Shown here: positions 42,044 to 49,968 of the stretch, in pieces
Numbering within the stretch: position 1 is the first letter of the stretch
How the letters are laid out: every line of letters starts with the position of its first letter
Program-made: the position numbers and the translations under genes
Origin: JBMOMT01 sp049324835
GTDB taxonomy: Bacteria; Chloroflexota; Anaerolineae; CAYNKW01
Direction: 5' to 3'
NCBI GenBank assembly: GCA_049324835.1
Contig: JBMOMT010000010.1
Location: 94,643-158,642 of the forward strand
DNA: 64,000 nt
The notes under the pieces: model-generated
Told to the model about the DNA's origin: nothing
The model's database searches: none
Seen by the model: the letters and a program-made list of their open reading frames with translations, nothing else

Positions 42044-43201
42044 TTATCGGCGCATCAGGCTGGCTCCCACGCCCCAGAGCAATACCAGCCCCACGAGAGC
42101 CGCGCCGATGCTCCAGCTCAGGCCGTGGTTGGTCAGCAGCCAGCCCTGAAACAAGGGCATGAGCATGGCGCCGACGCTGGCAGATGTCGTGATCAGGCCC
42201 ACCGCCGTGCCGATGGCATCGGGGTAGCGTCGCTGTACCCAGCCCATGGCGGTGGGATAGATCGGGCCGAAGCAGAAGCCCACCAGCATCACACCGGCGA
42301 AAAAGAGGGTGATGGCAGACATCTCGGCGCCGACCCACAGCAGGGCGGTGGCCGCTGCTGCGCCGCTCAAGCCTATCAGCACCATCCTTTCGCCGGTCAC
42401 ACGGCGATCTACCAACCGCGCAGCCGTCAGTCGACCGAGTGTCAGAGCCAGATAGAACCCGGAGGCCGCCCACGAAGCCAGCGTGACGGTAGTGTGTAAC
42501 CCTTTGTTCAGGAAAGTAAATGTCCATGTGCCGATGCCAACTTCCAGGCCGACGTACAGCACGAAAAAACTCACCGCCAGCCAAAAAACTCGACTGCGCA
42601 GCAGGGTTGTGGGCCTGGCTCTTGTGGTGGGCCTGGCCTGCTGACCGGGCGACAAAGGTGTCATCGCCACACCCAGAAAGAGCATCAGGTTCAGCGATAG
42701 GAACGAAACGAACGCCGGCCAGAGGCTGCCCAACGCGCTCAGGCTCTGACCGGCCAGCACCGGCCCGGCGAGTCCTCCCAGACCGAAGAAAAAGTGCACC
42801 CGGTTGAGCGCCGCACCACGATTCTGGCTTGCAGTGTCACCCACCACCACGTGCACCGCGATGTCGATGCTGCCCTGACCCAGACCCAGGAAAAACATGG
42901 CCAACATGCCCAACGCCATACGAGGGGCCAGCAAGACGGCGGGCAGACTGAGCGCCTGGAGGCCCAGCGCCGCCAGAAAGATAGGCCGACGGCCCAGGGC
43001 GTCGATCAGCGGGCCGGCGATCAGCCCGGCGAACAGATAACCCATCGACAGGCTGCTGACCAGTCCGCCCGCCGTGTCCAGACCCACACCCATCTGGTGG
43101 GCCAGTGTGGGCAGGCTGGGGCCAACGGCTGTCCCAACGAGACCCAGGAGCACAAAGCTAGCATAACTCAGCGCAACGATGCGAGTTCGTAAAGCTGGCA
43201 T
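42044..43201 (-). CDS. Major facilitator superfamily transporter
   Basis: Protein of 385 aa with 12 predicted membrane helices. The MFS motif A is seen as GPLIDALGRRPIFL between helices 2 and 3, and a partner RLVDRRVTGERMVL lies between helices 8 and 9. YASFVLLGLVGTAVGPSLPTLA resembles the sugar/FucP-like group. The substrate cannot be predicted. It is divergent from the HAD gene. Confidence 0.88.
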   Translation of the reverse strand: MPALRTRIVALSYASFVLLGLVGTAVGPSLPTLAHQMGVGLDTAGGLVSSLSMGYLFAGLIAGPLIDALGRRPIFLAALGLQALSLPAVLLAPRMALGMLAMFFLGLGQGSIDIAVHVVVGDTASQNRGAALNRVHFFFGLGGLAGPVLAGQSLSALGSLWPAFVSFLSLNLMLFLGVAMTPLSPGQQARPTTRARPTTLLRSRVFWLAVSFFVLYVGLEVGIGTWTFTFLNKGLHTTVTLASWAASGFYLALTLGRLTAARLVDRRVTGERMVLIGLSGAAAATALLWVGAEMSAITLFFAGVMLVGFCFGPIYPTAMGWVQRRYPDAIGTAVGLITTSASVGAMLMPLFQGWLLTNHGLSWSIGAALVGLVLLWGVGASLMRR

Positions 43202-43254
43202 GAGCCCTCTTTTTGGGGTATAATCCGCGTCATCCAGGAGCAGGGGAGACAGCG

Positions 43255-44124
43255 GTGAAAGTCATCATCGATTTTGACGGCACACTGACAGCCGAGGAAG
43301 CGCAGGCGGCATCACTGGCGGAAAAATCGTTGCACACTCTGGCGAACGAGATCATCGGCGCGCCGCAGCAACGATTGGCCGCCGACTATTACGCCGCCCA
43401 GGCTCGTCTGTTGGCCGAACCTCAGCGTTACTGGTGGGAGGTCAATGGTCTGATCGCCTCCTATTGCGACGAAGGAGCGTTCATCCTCAACACCACCACC
43501 TTGCAGGTCATGCTGCGCCAAAACCCGGCCTACCATCAGGCGGTGACCGCCGCCTTTTCTCAGGTGGAATACGATGCGGTGGTCGATTGCACCAACTATC
43601 TTTTTCATCGCCACACCGCCGAACTGCCACCCCAATTTCGCCCTGCTGCTCGCGAGGTGCTGGCCGCGCTGCTGGCCCGCTCCGACAGGGAGCCTTTTGT
43701 GCTCACCAACTCGCTGGGCGACAAGGTGCGCCGCCACCTGGCGACTCTGGCCCTCGATGGCCAGATCGCCGTACTGGGCGACACCCGCCAGTACGAGATG
43801 AGGCCCGACTGGCCCCAGTGTTTCCATCACCCCCAACTGGGCGCTATCCAGGTGTGGCCTGTGACAACCGATCGTCAGATCGATCTGCGCCGCCCGGCCT
43901 ATTTCCGGGCGCTAACCCAGGCTGCCGCCGATGGCTCGGCTCTGGCGGTGGTGGCCGATACCTTTTCGTTGCCCGGCGCGCTGCCGCTGATGATGGGCAT
44001 CCCCTTTTTTCTGCTCCGCACGTCCTACACCCCTGAGTGGTGCGCGTGCGTCGTGGCGGCGCACCCGCTTGGTCACGTCCTGCAAGACCTGGCCGATCTG
44101 CCCGCCGCACTGGACGCCCTCTAA
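43255..44124 (+). CDS. HAD-superfamily hydrolase
   Basis: Protein of 289 aa from GTG 43255, behind AGGGGAGA; this start puts VKVIIDFDGTL at the N-terminus, where HAD motif I (DxDGT) belongs. Motif II is probably FVLTNSLGDKVRRHL. VVADTFSLPGALPLMMGIPF near residue 240 provides the acidic motif IV region. A helical cap fills residues 20-140. Substrate is unknown. A TATAAT lies at 43220-43225 upstream. Confidence 0.75.
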   Translation: MKVIIDFDGTLTAEEAQAASLAEKSLHTLANEIIGAPQQRLAADYYAAQARLLAEPQRYWWEVNGLIASYCDEGAFILNTTTLQVMLRQNPAYHQAVTAAFSQVEYDAVVDCTNYLFHRHTAELPPQFRPAAREVLAALLARSDREPFVLTNSLGDKVRRHLATLALDGQIAVLGDTRQYEMRPDWPQCFHHPQLGAIQVWPVTTDRQIDLRRPAYFRALTQAAADGSALAVVADTFSLPGALPLMMGIPFFLLRTSYTPEWCACVVAAHPLGHVLQDLADLPAALDAL

Positions 44125-44184
44125 AATGGATTCAGACCCTCTTTGAAAACAACCAGGCCATTGTAGCACGCTTTTCCGGGCAAG

Positions 44185-44217
44185 CAAACAGGGGCGCATT
44201 TCCCGCGCCCCTGTTTG
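44185..44217. terminator. Rho-independent terminator between HAD and peroxiredoxin genes
   Basis: 13-bp stem CAAACAGGGGCGC / GCGCCCCTGTTTG with a 7-base loop, ending in TTGTTG. It serves convergent genes. Confidence 0.85.
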
Positions 44218-44242
44218 TTGCAGGCCGAGCGCAACCGGGCAA

Positions 44243-44983
44243 TCAGCCCAGCATGGCGGTCAGTTTTTCGGTGTCAAAATCGACGACGATGGTGCCGTCG
44301 ATGTCAAAGGTGGGTGTGACCAGGTGACCGTTGGCCCACTGGCGCACCTGTCTGGCGGCGCCAGGCACGCCGTTCACATCCACCTCGGTGTACGTCAGGC
44401 CGCGGGCCTCCAGCCAGGCGCGCGCCCGGCGGCAATCGGGGCACCAACGACTGCAATACATGACAATGCCGCCGCGAGGCAGCTCGACCGCTTGTGGCGC
44501 AGGAGAGGCGCTGGCGGCAGCAGCCGGGTCGATGCGGCGCAGCTCGGCGAACAACTGCTCGTTAGAGGGCTGATCGTCGATGTCGTGAATGTCGATGTAG
44601 CGAATGATACCCTGGCCATCGACGATGAACAACGCCCGCTCGGTATACCCCTCTGGCCGTAGAACGCCATACTTTTTGGCTACCGCACCGTGGGGCCAGA
44701 AATCGCTCAGCAGCGGCAAGTTGATGCCTCCCAGGCTCTCGGCCCAGGCAACCAGGCACGGCACATGATCCACACTGACGCCCAAGACCTGGGCGTTCAA
44801 CCCGGCAAACCTGGCCATGTCGGCCTCGTAAGACGGGATCTGGTTGGTTCAAACGGGGGTCCAGGCCAGAGGGAAGAAGGCCAATACTACGTTTTTACCG
44901 CGCAGGTCGCTCAGGGTGACCTTTTTACCCAGATGGCTGGGCAGCGAAAAGTCCGGGGCTTTTTGTCCTACTTTTAACTTCAT
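44243..44983 (-). CDS. Peroxiredoxin-glutaredoxin fusion, predicted selenoprotein (Sec45)
   Basis: Full reading is 246 aa from ATG 44983 (behind GAGGAGC) with an in-frame TGA at 44851-44849. Before it: MKLKVGQKAPDFSLPSHLG, then NVVLAFFPLAWTPV; after it, same frame: TNQIPSYEADMARFAGLNAQ, VLGVSVDHVPCLVAWA. Peroxiredoxins read FxPxxxTPVCTxQ here, so TGA replaces the peroxidatic Cys (U45). Residues 170-246 are a glutaredoxin-like domain (IVMYCSRWCPDC with CxxC at 181-184, then VTPTFDIDGT), fused as built-in reductant. Intact motifs on both sides support selenocysteine rather than decay. Role: reduction of peroxides. Confidence 0.87.
44813..44825 (-). promoter_or_regulatory. Candidate bacterial SECIS hairpin for the peroxiredoxin gene
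   Basis: On the minus strand, 23 nt after TGA, GGCC / GGCC form a 4-bp stem with loop GACAT; two more pairs are possible beyond an internal loop. The loop begins 27 nt after TGA and starts with G. The stem is short, so support is moderate. Confidence 0.45.
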
Positions 44984-45054
44984 TCTCGGTGCTCCTCTGC
45001 TAAAATCAGATATACTGGATAGTGTTGGTACGATTATACACCCGTACACGGCTC

Positions 45055-45083
45055 TTGACAAACAGCGCCAAAGATACTATAAT
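45055..45083 (+). promoter_or_regulatory. Perfect sigma-70 promoter of the TetR/efflux operon
   Basis: TTGACA (45055-45060), 17-bp spacer, TATAAT (45078-45083); both hexamers and spacing match consensus. Confidence 0.85.
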
Positions 45084-45115
45084 GAGCATGTGCTCAATTT
45101 TTGAGCATATGCTCA
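45083..45115. promoter_or_regulatory. Tandem TetR operators
   Basis: TGAGCATGTGCTCA (45083-45096) and TGAGCATATGCTCA (45102-45115), 19 bp apart. The second is a perfect palindrome and the first has perfect 6-bp arms. They begin at the last base of the -10 box, so bound repressor would block transcription. Confidence 0.8.
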
Positions 45116-45122
45116 CATTACA

Positions 45123-45770
45123 ATGTACGGGAGAGGGTGGATGGCAGATAAGGGCAGTGAAGGGCGACGCCAGCGGCGTATTGCGCGGCGGCGGGGCGAG
45201 ATTCTGGCTGCGGCGGCGCGAGTGTTTGCCCAGAAAGGTTTCGCCAAGGCCACCACACGCGAGATCGCCCTCGAAGCCGATGTGGCCGAAGGCACGCTGT
45301 ACAATTATTTCGGCGGCAAGCGCGAGATGTTGTTGGTGATGGCCGAGCAGATGGAGATGCCTTTCGAGGAGACGTTGCTGGCCTTTTCCGGACAGGATGA
45401 TCGAACGGCCATCGTCGGGCTGTTCGAGGCGGCTTTTGACTTTTCCGAGCGGCAGATCCCGTTTTTGCGAGCCCTGCTCAGCGAAGCCTGGGTGGACGAC
45501 GAGCTGCTGGAAAGGTTCATCGCGGATCGGTTGGCGCGCATGGAGGGACGGGTGAGGGAGTACATCGCCGGGCGCATGGTTGCCGGGGCCTTTCGCCGGT
45601 TCGATGCTGCAGCCGGGGCGCGGGCGGTGATCGGGATGTTTTTGGGGTTGATGCTGCCGGTGATCCGTGGCCTATCGTCCGCGCCAATGCCGCCAGAGCG
45701 CCGCGCTCTGGCCGAGATGCTGACCGACATTCTTTTGGACGGCGTCCGCGCCAGGGGCAGCGGAGACTGA
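45123..45770 (+). CDS. TetR-family transcriptional repressor
   Basis: Protein of 215 aa from ATG 45123; ATG 45141 (MADKGSEGRRQ) is a better start, since GGGAGAGGGTGG lies directly before it (209 aa). HTH: ILAAAARVFAQKGFAKATTREIALEADVAEGTLYNYFGGKREMLL is the TetR signature over about residues 27-71. The C-terminal helical domain binds an unknown ligand. It sits first in the efflux operon, with a perfect promoter and two operator copies upstream, so it represses itself and the transporter genes. Confidence 0.93.
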   Translation: MYGRGWMADKGSEGRRQRRIARRRGEILAAAARVFAQKGFAKATTREIALEADVAEGTLYNYFGGKREMLLVMAEQMEMPFEETLLAFSGQDDRTAIVGLFEAAFDFSERQIPFLRALLSEAWVDDELLERFIADRLARMEGRVREYIAGRMVAGAFRRFDAAAGARAVIGMFLGLMLPVIRGLSSAPMPPERRALAEMLTDILLDGVRARGSGD

Positions 45771-45781
45771 GGGAAACATCT

Positions 45782-46915
45782 ATGCTGCGACGGGTTTGGG
45801 CGGTGATACAAAAAGAGTTCATCCAGACGCTGCGCGATCGCCGCACGTTGATGATCCAGCTCAGTTTTCCCATCATCCAGTTGTTTCTTTTCGGTTACGC
45901 CATCAGCATGAACGTGGAGCACATCCCGACGGCGGCGGCGGATCAGAGTCTGGATTCGGCCAGCCGGGCCTACCTGGATGCGCTGGCGGCTTCGGGTTAT
46001 TTCGATGTGGTGACGTATGTGTCGGATCAGGCTGAGGTGACGCAGGCCATCGACGAGGGGCGCGTCCAGGCGGGGGTGGTGATCCCGCCCGGTTTTGCGG
46101 CCCGTGTGGCGCGTGGCGAGGCGGAGGTGCTGCTGCTGGTGGATGGCTCGGACATCTTTACCTCACAGTCGGCTTATAATGCTGCCACGACTATTGCCGA
46201 AGCCCACGCCACCAGCGTGTTGATGACCCGTCTGGAGCGGGCGGGCTGGGTGACGGGTGGGCAGGGTTTCTTGCCGCTCGAGGCGCGCGTGCGCATCCTC
46301 TACAACCCCAACCTGGAGGATCTGTGGTATCTGATCCCTGGCATGACGGCCATGATCTTGCAGGTGCAGAGCATCACCCTGACGGCCATGGCGGTGGTGC
46401 GCGAGCGCGAGATGGGTACCATCGAGCAGTTGCTGGTTACGCCCATCCGGTCGGGAGAACTCTTGCTGGGCAAGGTGATGCCCAACATGCTCATTGCTCT
46501 GGTGAATCTGCTGACTATTGTGGGGTTGGGAGTTTTCTGGTTTGGGGTGCCCTTTCAGGGCAATTTCTGGCTTTTTTTGTGGCTGGCGTTTCTGTACGTT
46601 TTCTCCGGGCTGGGACTGGGTCTGCTGGTCTCGACGGTGGCTTCGAGTCAACGGCAGGCGCAGCAGATGATCGGCATGTTTACGCTGGTGGGCACGGTGC
46701 TGGGAGGTTTTATCTTTCCGCGCTACACCATGCCGCTGCCGATCCGGCTGGTGGGCAATCTGTTTCCACTCACCTATTTTATCCCCATCTCGCGGGGCAT
46801 TGTCACCAAGGGCGTGGGCATCGAATTTTTATGGGAACAGGTGTTGGCCATGGGGGTTTATGTCGTGGTCATCATGGTTTTTGCCAGCCGCGCCTTCAGG
46901 CAAGGGTTGGATTGA
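45782..46915 (+). CDS. ABC-2 family transporter permease (1)
   Basis: Protein of 377 aa. Topology: one N-terminal helix (LMIQLSFPIIQLFLFGYAI), a large outer domain (about 45-180), and five C-terminal helices. RRVWAVIQKEFIQTLRDRR is the cytoplasmic elbow helix, and AVVREREMGTIEQLLVTPI is the family signature before helix 3. It resembles the YbhS/YbhR/YhhJ permeases that work with HlyD-type adaptors. It is 44% or so alike by eye to the next gene, with which it probably forms a heterodimer. Confidence 0.92.
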   Translation: MLRRVWAVIQKEFIQTLRDRRTLMIQLSFPIIQLFLFGYAISMNVEHIPTAAADQSLDSASRAYLDALAASGYFDVVTYVSDQAEVTQAIDEGRVQAGVVIPPGFAARVARGEAEVLLLVDGSDIFTSQSAYNAATTIAEAHATSVLMTRLERAGWVTGGQGFLPLEARVRILYNPNLEDLWYLIPGMTAMILQVQSITLTAMAVVREREMGTIEQLLVTPIRSGELLLGKVMPNMLIALVNLLTIVGLGVFWFGVPFQGNFWLFLWLAFLYVFSGLGLGLLVSTVASSQRQAQQMIGMFTLVGTVLGGFIFPRYTMPLPIRLVGNLFPLTYFIPISRGIVTKGVGIEFLWEQVLAMGVYVVVIMVFASRAFRQGLD

Positions 46916-46930
46916 GCTTGGCAGGGGGTT

Positions 46931-48064
46931 ATGGGTAAACGGCTCAAGCGCCTGCTGGCTCTGGCGCACAAAGAAGCTATCCAGATTTTGCGCGACCGCA
47001 GCACGTTGATGATGATCCTGGCGCTGCCGCTGGTCGAGTTGCTGCTGTTTGCCTACGCGGTGGACATGACGGTGGATCACATTCCCACGGCGGTGGTCGA
47101 TTTGAGCCTGGACGCCGAAAGCCGGGGGCTGATCGACGCCCTGGAGGTGTCGGGTTATTTCGATGTGGCGCTCTATCTGGAGAGTGAAGCCCAGGTTATC
47201 CGGGCCATCGACGAGGGGCGTGTCAGCGCCGGGGTGGTCATTCCGCCCGATTTTGCTGCCCAGGTGGGGCGAGGCAGCGGCCAGGTTTTGATCCTGCTCG
47301 ATGGCTCCAACTCGTTCATCGTGCAATCGGGCTACAGTGCGGCGGGCGCGGTGGTCCAGGCGCGGGCGATGGATGTGTTGGCGGCGCAGTTGGATCGCCG
47401 CGGGGGCAGCCTGGGCGCCTGGCCGATGGTGTCGTCGACGCGGGTGCTCTATAACCCCAACATGGACGATCTGATCTTTATCGTGCCAGGGCTGGCGGCG
47501 ATGCTGCTCCAATTCACCGCCATCAATCTGACGGCGCTGGCGGTGGTGCGCGAACGGGAATTGGGCACCATCGAGCAGTTGCTGGCGACGCCGGTGCGGC
47601 CCATGGAGCTTTTGATCAGCAAAGTGGCGCCCAACGCGGTCGTTTCGACGGTGGCCATGCTGGCGGTGGTGCTGGTGGGCATCCTCTGGTTCGGTGTGCC
47701 GTTTCAGGGCGACCCGTGGCTCTTTGGTTGGCTCTCGTTGTTATTCATCGTCTCTGGGTTGGGTGTAGGGTTGCTCATTTCCACCGTGGCGCAATCGCAA
47801 AAGCAGGCCCAGCAGATCACCATGTTGCTGATGTTGCTCAGTCTGCTGTTGACCGGTTTTATCTACCCTCGAGCGCCCATGCCGCCGGCGATCAAGGTGG
47901 TGAGCAGCCTGATCCCGCTGACCTATTTCATCCGCATCATCCGGGGCATCTTTACCAAGGGGATCGGCCTGGCGTTCATGTGGCAGGACGTGGTGGCGCT
48001 GGTGGTCTATGGGGCGGTGGTGATGGTCGTCGCCGCAGCCACGTTCAAAAGGCGATTGGACTGA
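46931..48064 (+). CDS. ABC-2 family transporter permease (2)
   Basis: Protein of 377 aa, a paralogue of the preceding permease with the same topology and the same signature AVVRERELGTIEQLLATPV. Outer-domain motifs DHIPTAVVDLSLDAESRGLI and AIDEGRVSAGVVIPPDFA are shared with the first copy, indicating tandem duplication. It is separated by 15 bp from permease 1 and by 3 bp from the ATPase gene. GGCAGGGGG precedes the ATG. Confidence 0.92.
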   Translation: MGKRLKRLLALAHKEAIQILRDRSTLMMILALPLVELLLFAYAVDMTVDHIPTAVVDLSLDAESRGLIDALEVSGYFDVALYLESEAQVIRAIDEGRVSAGVVIPPDFAAQVGRGSGQVLILLDGSNSFIVQSGYSAAGAVVQARAMDVLAAQLDRRGGSLGAWPMVSSTRVLYNPNMDDLIFIVPGLAAMLLQFTAINLTALAVVRERELGTIEQLLATPVRPMELLISKVAPNAVVSTVAMLAVVLVGILWFGVPFQGDPWLFGWLSLLFIVSGLGVGLLISTVAQSQKQAQQITMLLMLLSLLLTGFIYPRAPMPPAIKVVSSLIPLTYFIRIIRGIFTKGIGLAFMWQDVVALVVYGAVVMVVAAATFKRRLD

Positions 48065-48067
48065 AAC

Positions 48068-49024
48068 GTGAAGGATCGAGACGTGGCCATCTCGGCCAGG
48101 AATTTGGTGAAACAGTTTCGCAGCCGGCGCGGCAGAGTGATCGCCGTGGACGGGCTGGATCTGGCGGTGCAGCGCGGCGAGACCTTTGGTCTCATCGGGC
48201 CAGACGGCGCGGGCAAAACGACGACCACGCGGGTGATCCTGGGCCTGCTGAAACGCTCGGCAGGCGAGAGTAACATTCTGGGTTTCGATTCGATGCGTGA
48301 CAGTTATGCCATCCGCGAGCGGGTGGGTTACATTGCCCAGCAGTTTGCCCTGCCTCGGGATATGACGGTCGTGGAAAACATGCGCTTTTTTGCCCACGTG
48401 CAGGGCATCGAACCGCGCCAGCAGCGCCGGCGCATCGCCGAACTGCTCGAGTTTGCCGGGCTGAGTCGCTTCACCGGGCGGCTGGCGGGCCAACTCTCCG
48501 GCGGCATGAAGAAAAAGCTGGCCCTGGCGTGCAGCCTGATCCACGAGCCGCAGGTGGTGATGCTGGACGAGCCCACTCTGGGCGTGGATCCGGTCAGCCG
48601 CCGCGAGTTTTGGAATCTGCTGGGCAATCTACGCGCCGAAAAGGGATTGACTATTTTTGTCTGCACGCCGTACATGGACGAGGCGGAGCGCTGCAACCGG
48701 GTGGGACTGATGTACGACGGGCGGCTCATTGCCTGTGATGCTCCCCAGTCGGTGAAAAAGAGCGCGCCGGGCCACCTGCTAGAGTTCATGCCGTCCGATT
48801 TTGAGCGAGCCTTGCCGCTGGTGAGTGAACTGGCGGGCGTGCTGGAGGTGCAGACCTACGGGTTGATGCTGCACGTCTTTGTGGACGATGCCGGCAGGCG
48901 GCAGGGCGAGATCGAGCGGGCGCTGGCGGCGCAGGGCATGGCCTGCCAGGGCATGCGCCAGATCGCGCCGCGTATGGAGGAGGCTTTTATTTCGCTGGTG
49001 CGTCGACTGCGAGAGGAACGATGA
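48068..49024 (+). CDS. ABC transporter ATP-binding protein (1) of the efflux operon
   Basis: Protein of 318 aa from GTG 48068. Walker A is GPDGAGKTTT (Asp replaces the common Asn), signature LSGGMKKKLALA, Walker B VVMLDEPTLGVD. After Walker B the switch reads VCTPYMDEAERC, with Pro/Tyr in place of the usual H-loop His (TTH), so this site may hydrolyse poorly. The C-terminal 85 residues form the DUF4162-like regulatory region of drug-type ABC ATPases. It overlaps the second ATPase by 4 nt; in E. coli YbhF the two ATPases are one chain. Confidence 0.92.
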   Translation: MKDRDVAISARNLVKQFRSRRGRVIAVDGLDLAVQRGETFGLIGPDGAGKTTTTRVILGLLKRSAGESNILGFDSMRDSYAIRERVGYIAQQFALPRDMTVVENMRFFAHVQGIEPRQQRRRIAELLEFAGLSRFTGRLAGQLSGGMKKKLALACSLIHEPQVVMLDEPTLGVDPVSRREFWNLLGNLRAEKGLTIFVCTPYMDEAERCNRVGLMYDGRLIACDAPQSVKKSAPGHLLEFMPSDFERALPLVSELAGVLEVQTYGLMLHVFVDDAGRRQGEIERALAAQGMACQGMRQIAPRMEEAFISLVRRLREER

Positions 49025-49968
49025 GCGAGGCGACCATCGTTGCGGAAAATCTGAGCAAACGTTTCGGCGCGTTCACCGCCGTCGATGGGGTGAGTTTTGG
49101 CGTGAGTCGGGGCGAGGTGTATGGCTGGTTGGGGCCCAACGGCGCAGGCAAAACGACCACCATCCGTATGCTGCTGGGACTGCTCAAACCCAGCGCGGGG
49201 ACCTGTCGGGTGCTGGGCTACGACCCGGCGACCCAGGCCAAGGCGATGCAGGCTCGTGTGGGTTACATGTCGCAGCTTTTTACGCTGTACAACGATCTCA
49301 CCGCCGCCGAAAACATTCGCTTTTACGGCCAGGCCTACGGACTGAATCGCCGTGAGCTGCGCCGTCGTCGTCAAGAGATCGTCGCGATGGCCGGTTTGGA
49401 AGGGCGCGAGCACGTGCTCACGGCCAATCTTTCCGGCGGCTGGAAGCAGCGGCTGGCGCTGGGCTGCGCCATCGTTCACCGGCCGCAGGTGATCTTTTTG
49501 GACGAGCCGACCGCCGGTGTGGATCCGGTCAGCCGGCGTCAGTTTTGGGAGCTGATCTATCGTATGGCGCGGCAAGGAGTCACGGTGCTGGTGACCACGC
49601 ATTACATGGACGAGGCCGAGCTGTGCCAGCGGGTGGGTTTTATCAGCCAGGGCCGTCTGGTGGCGCTCGATACGCCGGATCGGCTCAAAGAGACCCAGAT
49701 GCGCGGCCACGTGCTCGAGATCGACTGCGTCGAGAGTGAGGCGGCGCTGCGGGTTTTGCAGGCTGCCAGAAAGAGCGGTCGGTTGCCGTTGGACGATGTG
49801 GTGCTCTATGGGGCGCAGATCCATGCCGTGGTGCCGGACGCCAGGACGTTCAAGACGCCGATCGTCGAACTGTTGGCGGAGCACGGCATTCGGGTGAAGG
49901 CGGTCGATTGGATTGCGCCGACGTTGGAGGACGTGTTTATCTCCTCTGTCAAAGGGAGGGAGGAATGA
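49021..49968 (+). CDS. ABC transporter ATP-binding protein (2) of the efflux operon
   Basis: Protein of 315 aa. Walker A GPNGAGKTT, signature LSGGWKQRLALG, Walker B VIFLDEPTAGVD and H-loop VTTHYMDEAE are canonical. Paired with ATPase 1, whose H-loop lacks His, it gives one consensus and one weak ATP site. It overlaps both neighbours by 4 nt (ATGA). Confidence 0.93.
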   Translation: MSEATIVAENLSKRFGAFTAVDGVSFGVSRGEVYGWLGPNGAGKTTTIRMLLGLLKPSAGTCRVLGYDPATQAKAMQARVGYMSQLFTLYNDLTAAENIRFYGQAYGLNRRELRRRRQEIVAMAGLEGREHVLTANLSGGWKQRLALGCAIVHRPQVIFLDEPTAGVDPVSRRQFWELIYRMARQGVTVLVTTHYMDEAELCQRVGFISQGRLVALDTPDRLKETQMRGHVLEIDCVESEAALRVLQAARKSGRLPLDDVVLYGAQIHAVVPDARTFKTPIVELLAEHGIRVKAVDWIAPTLEDVFISSVKGREE

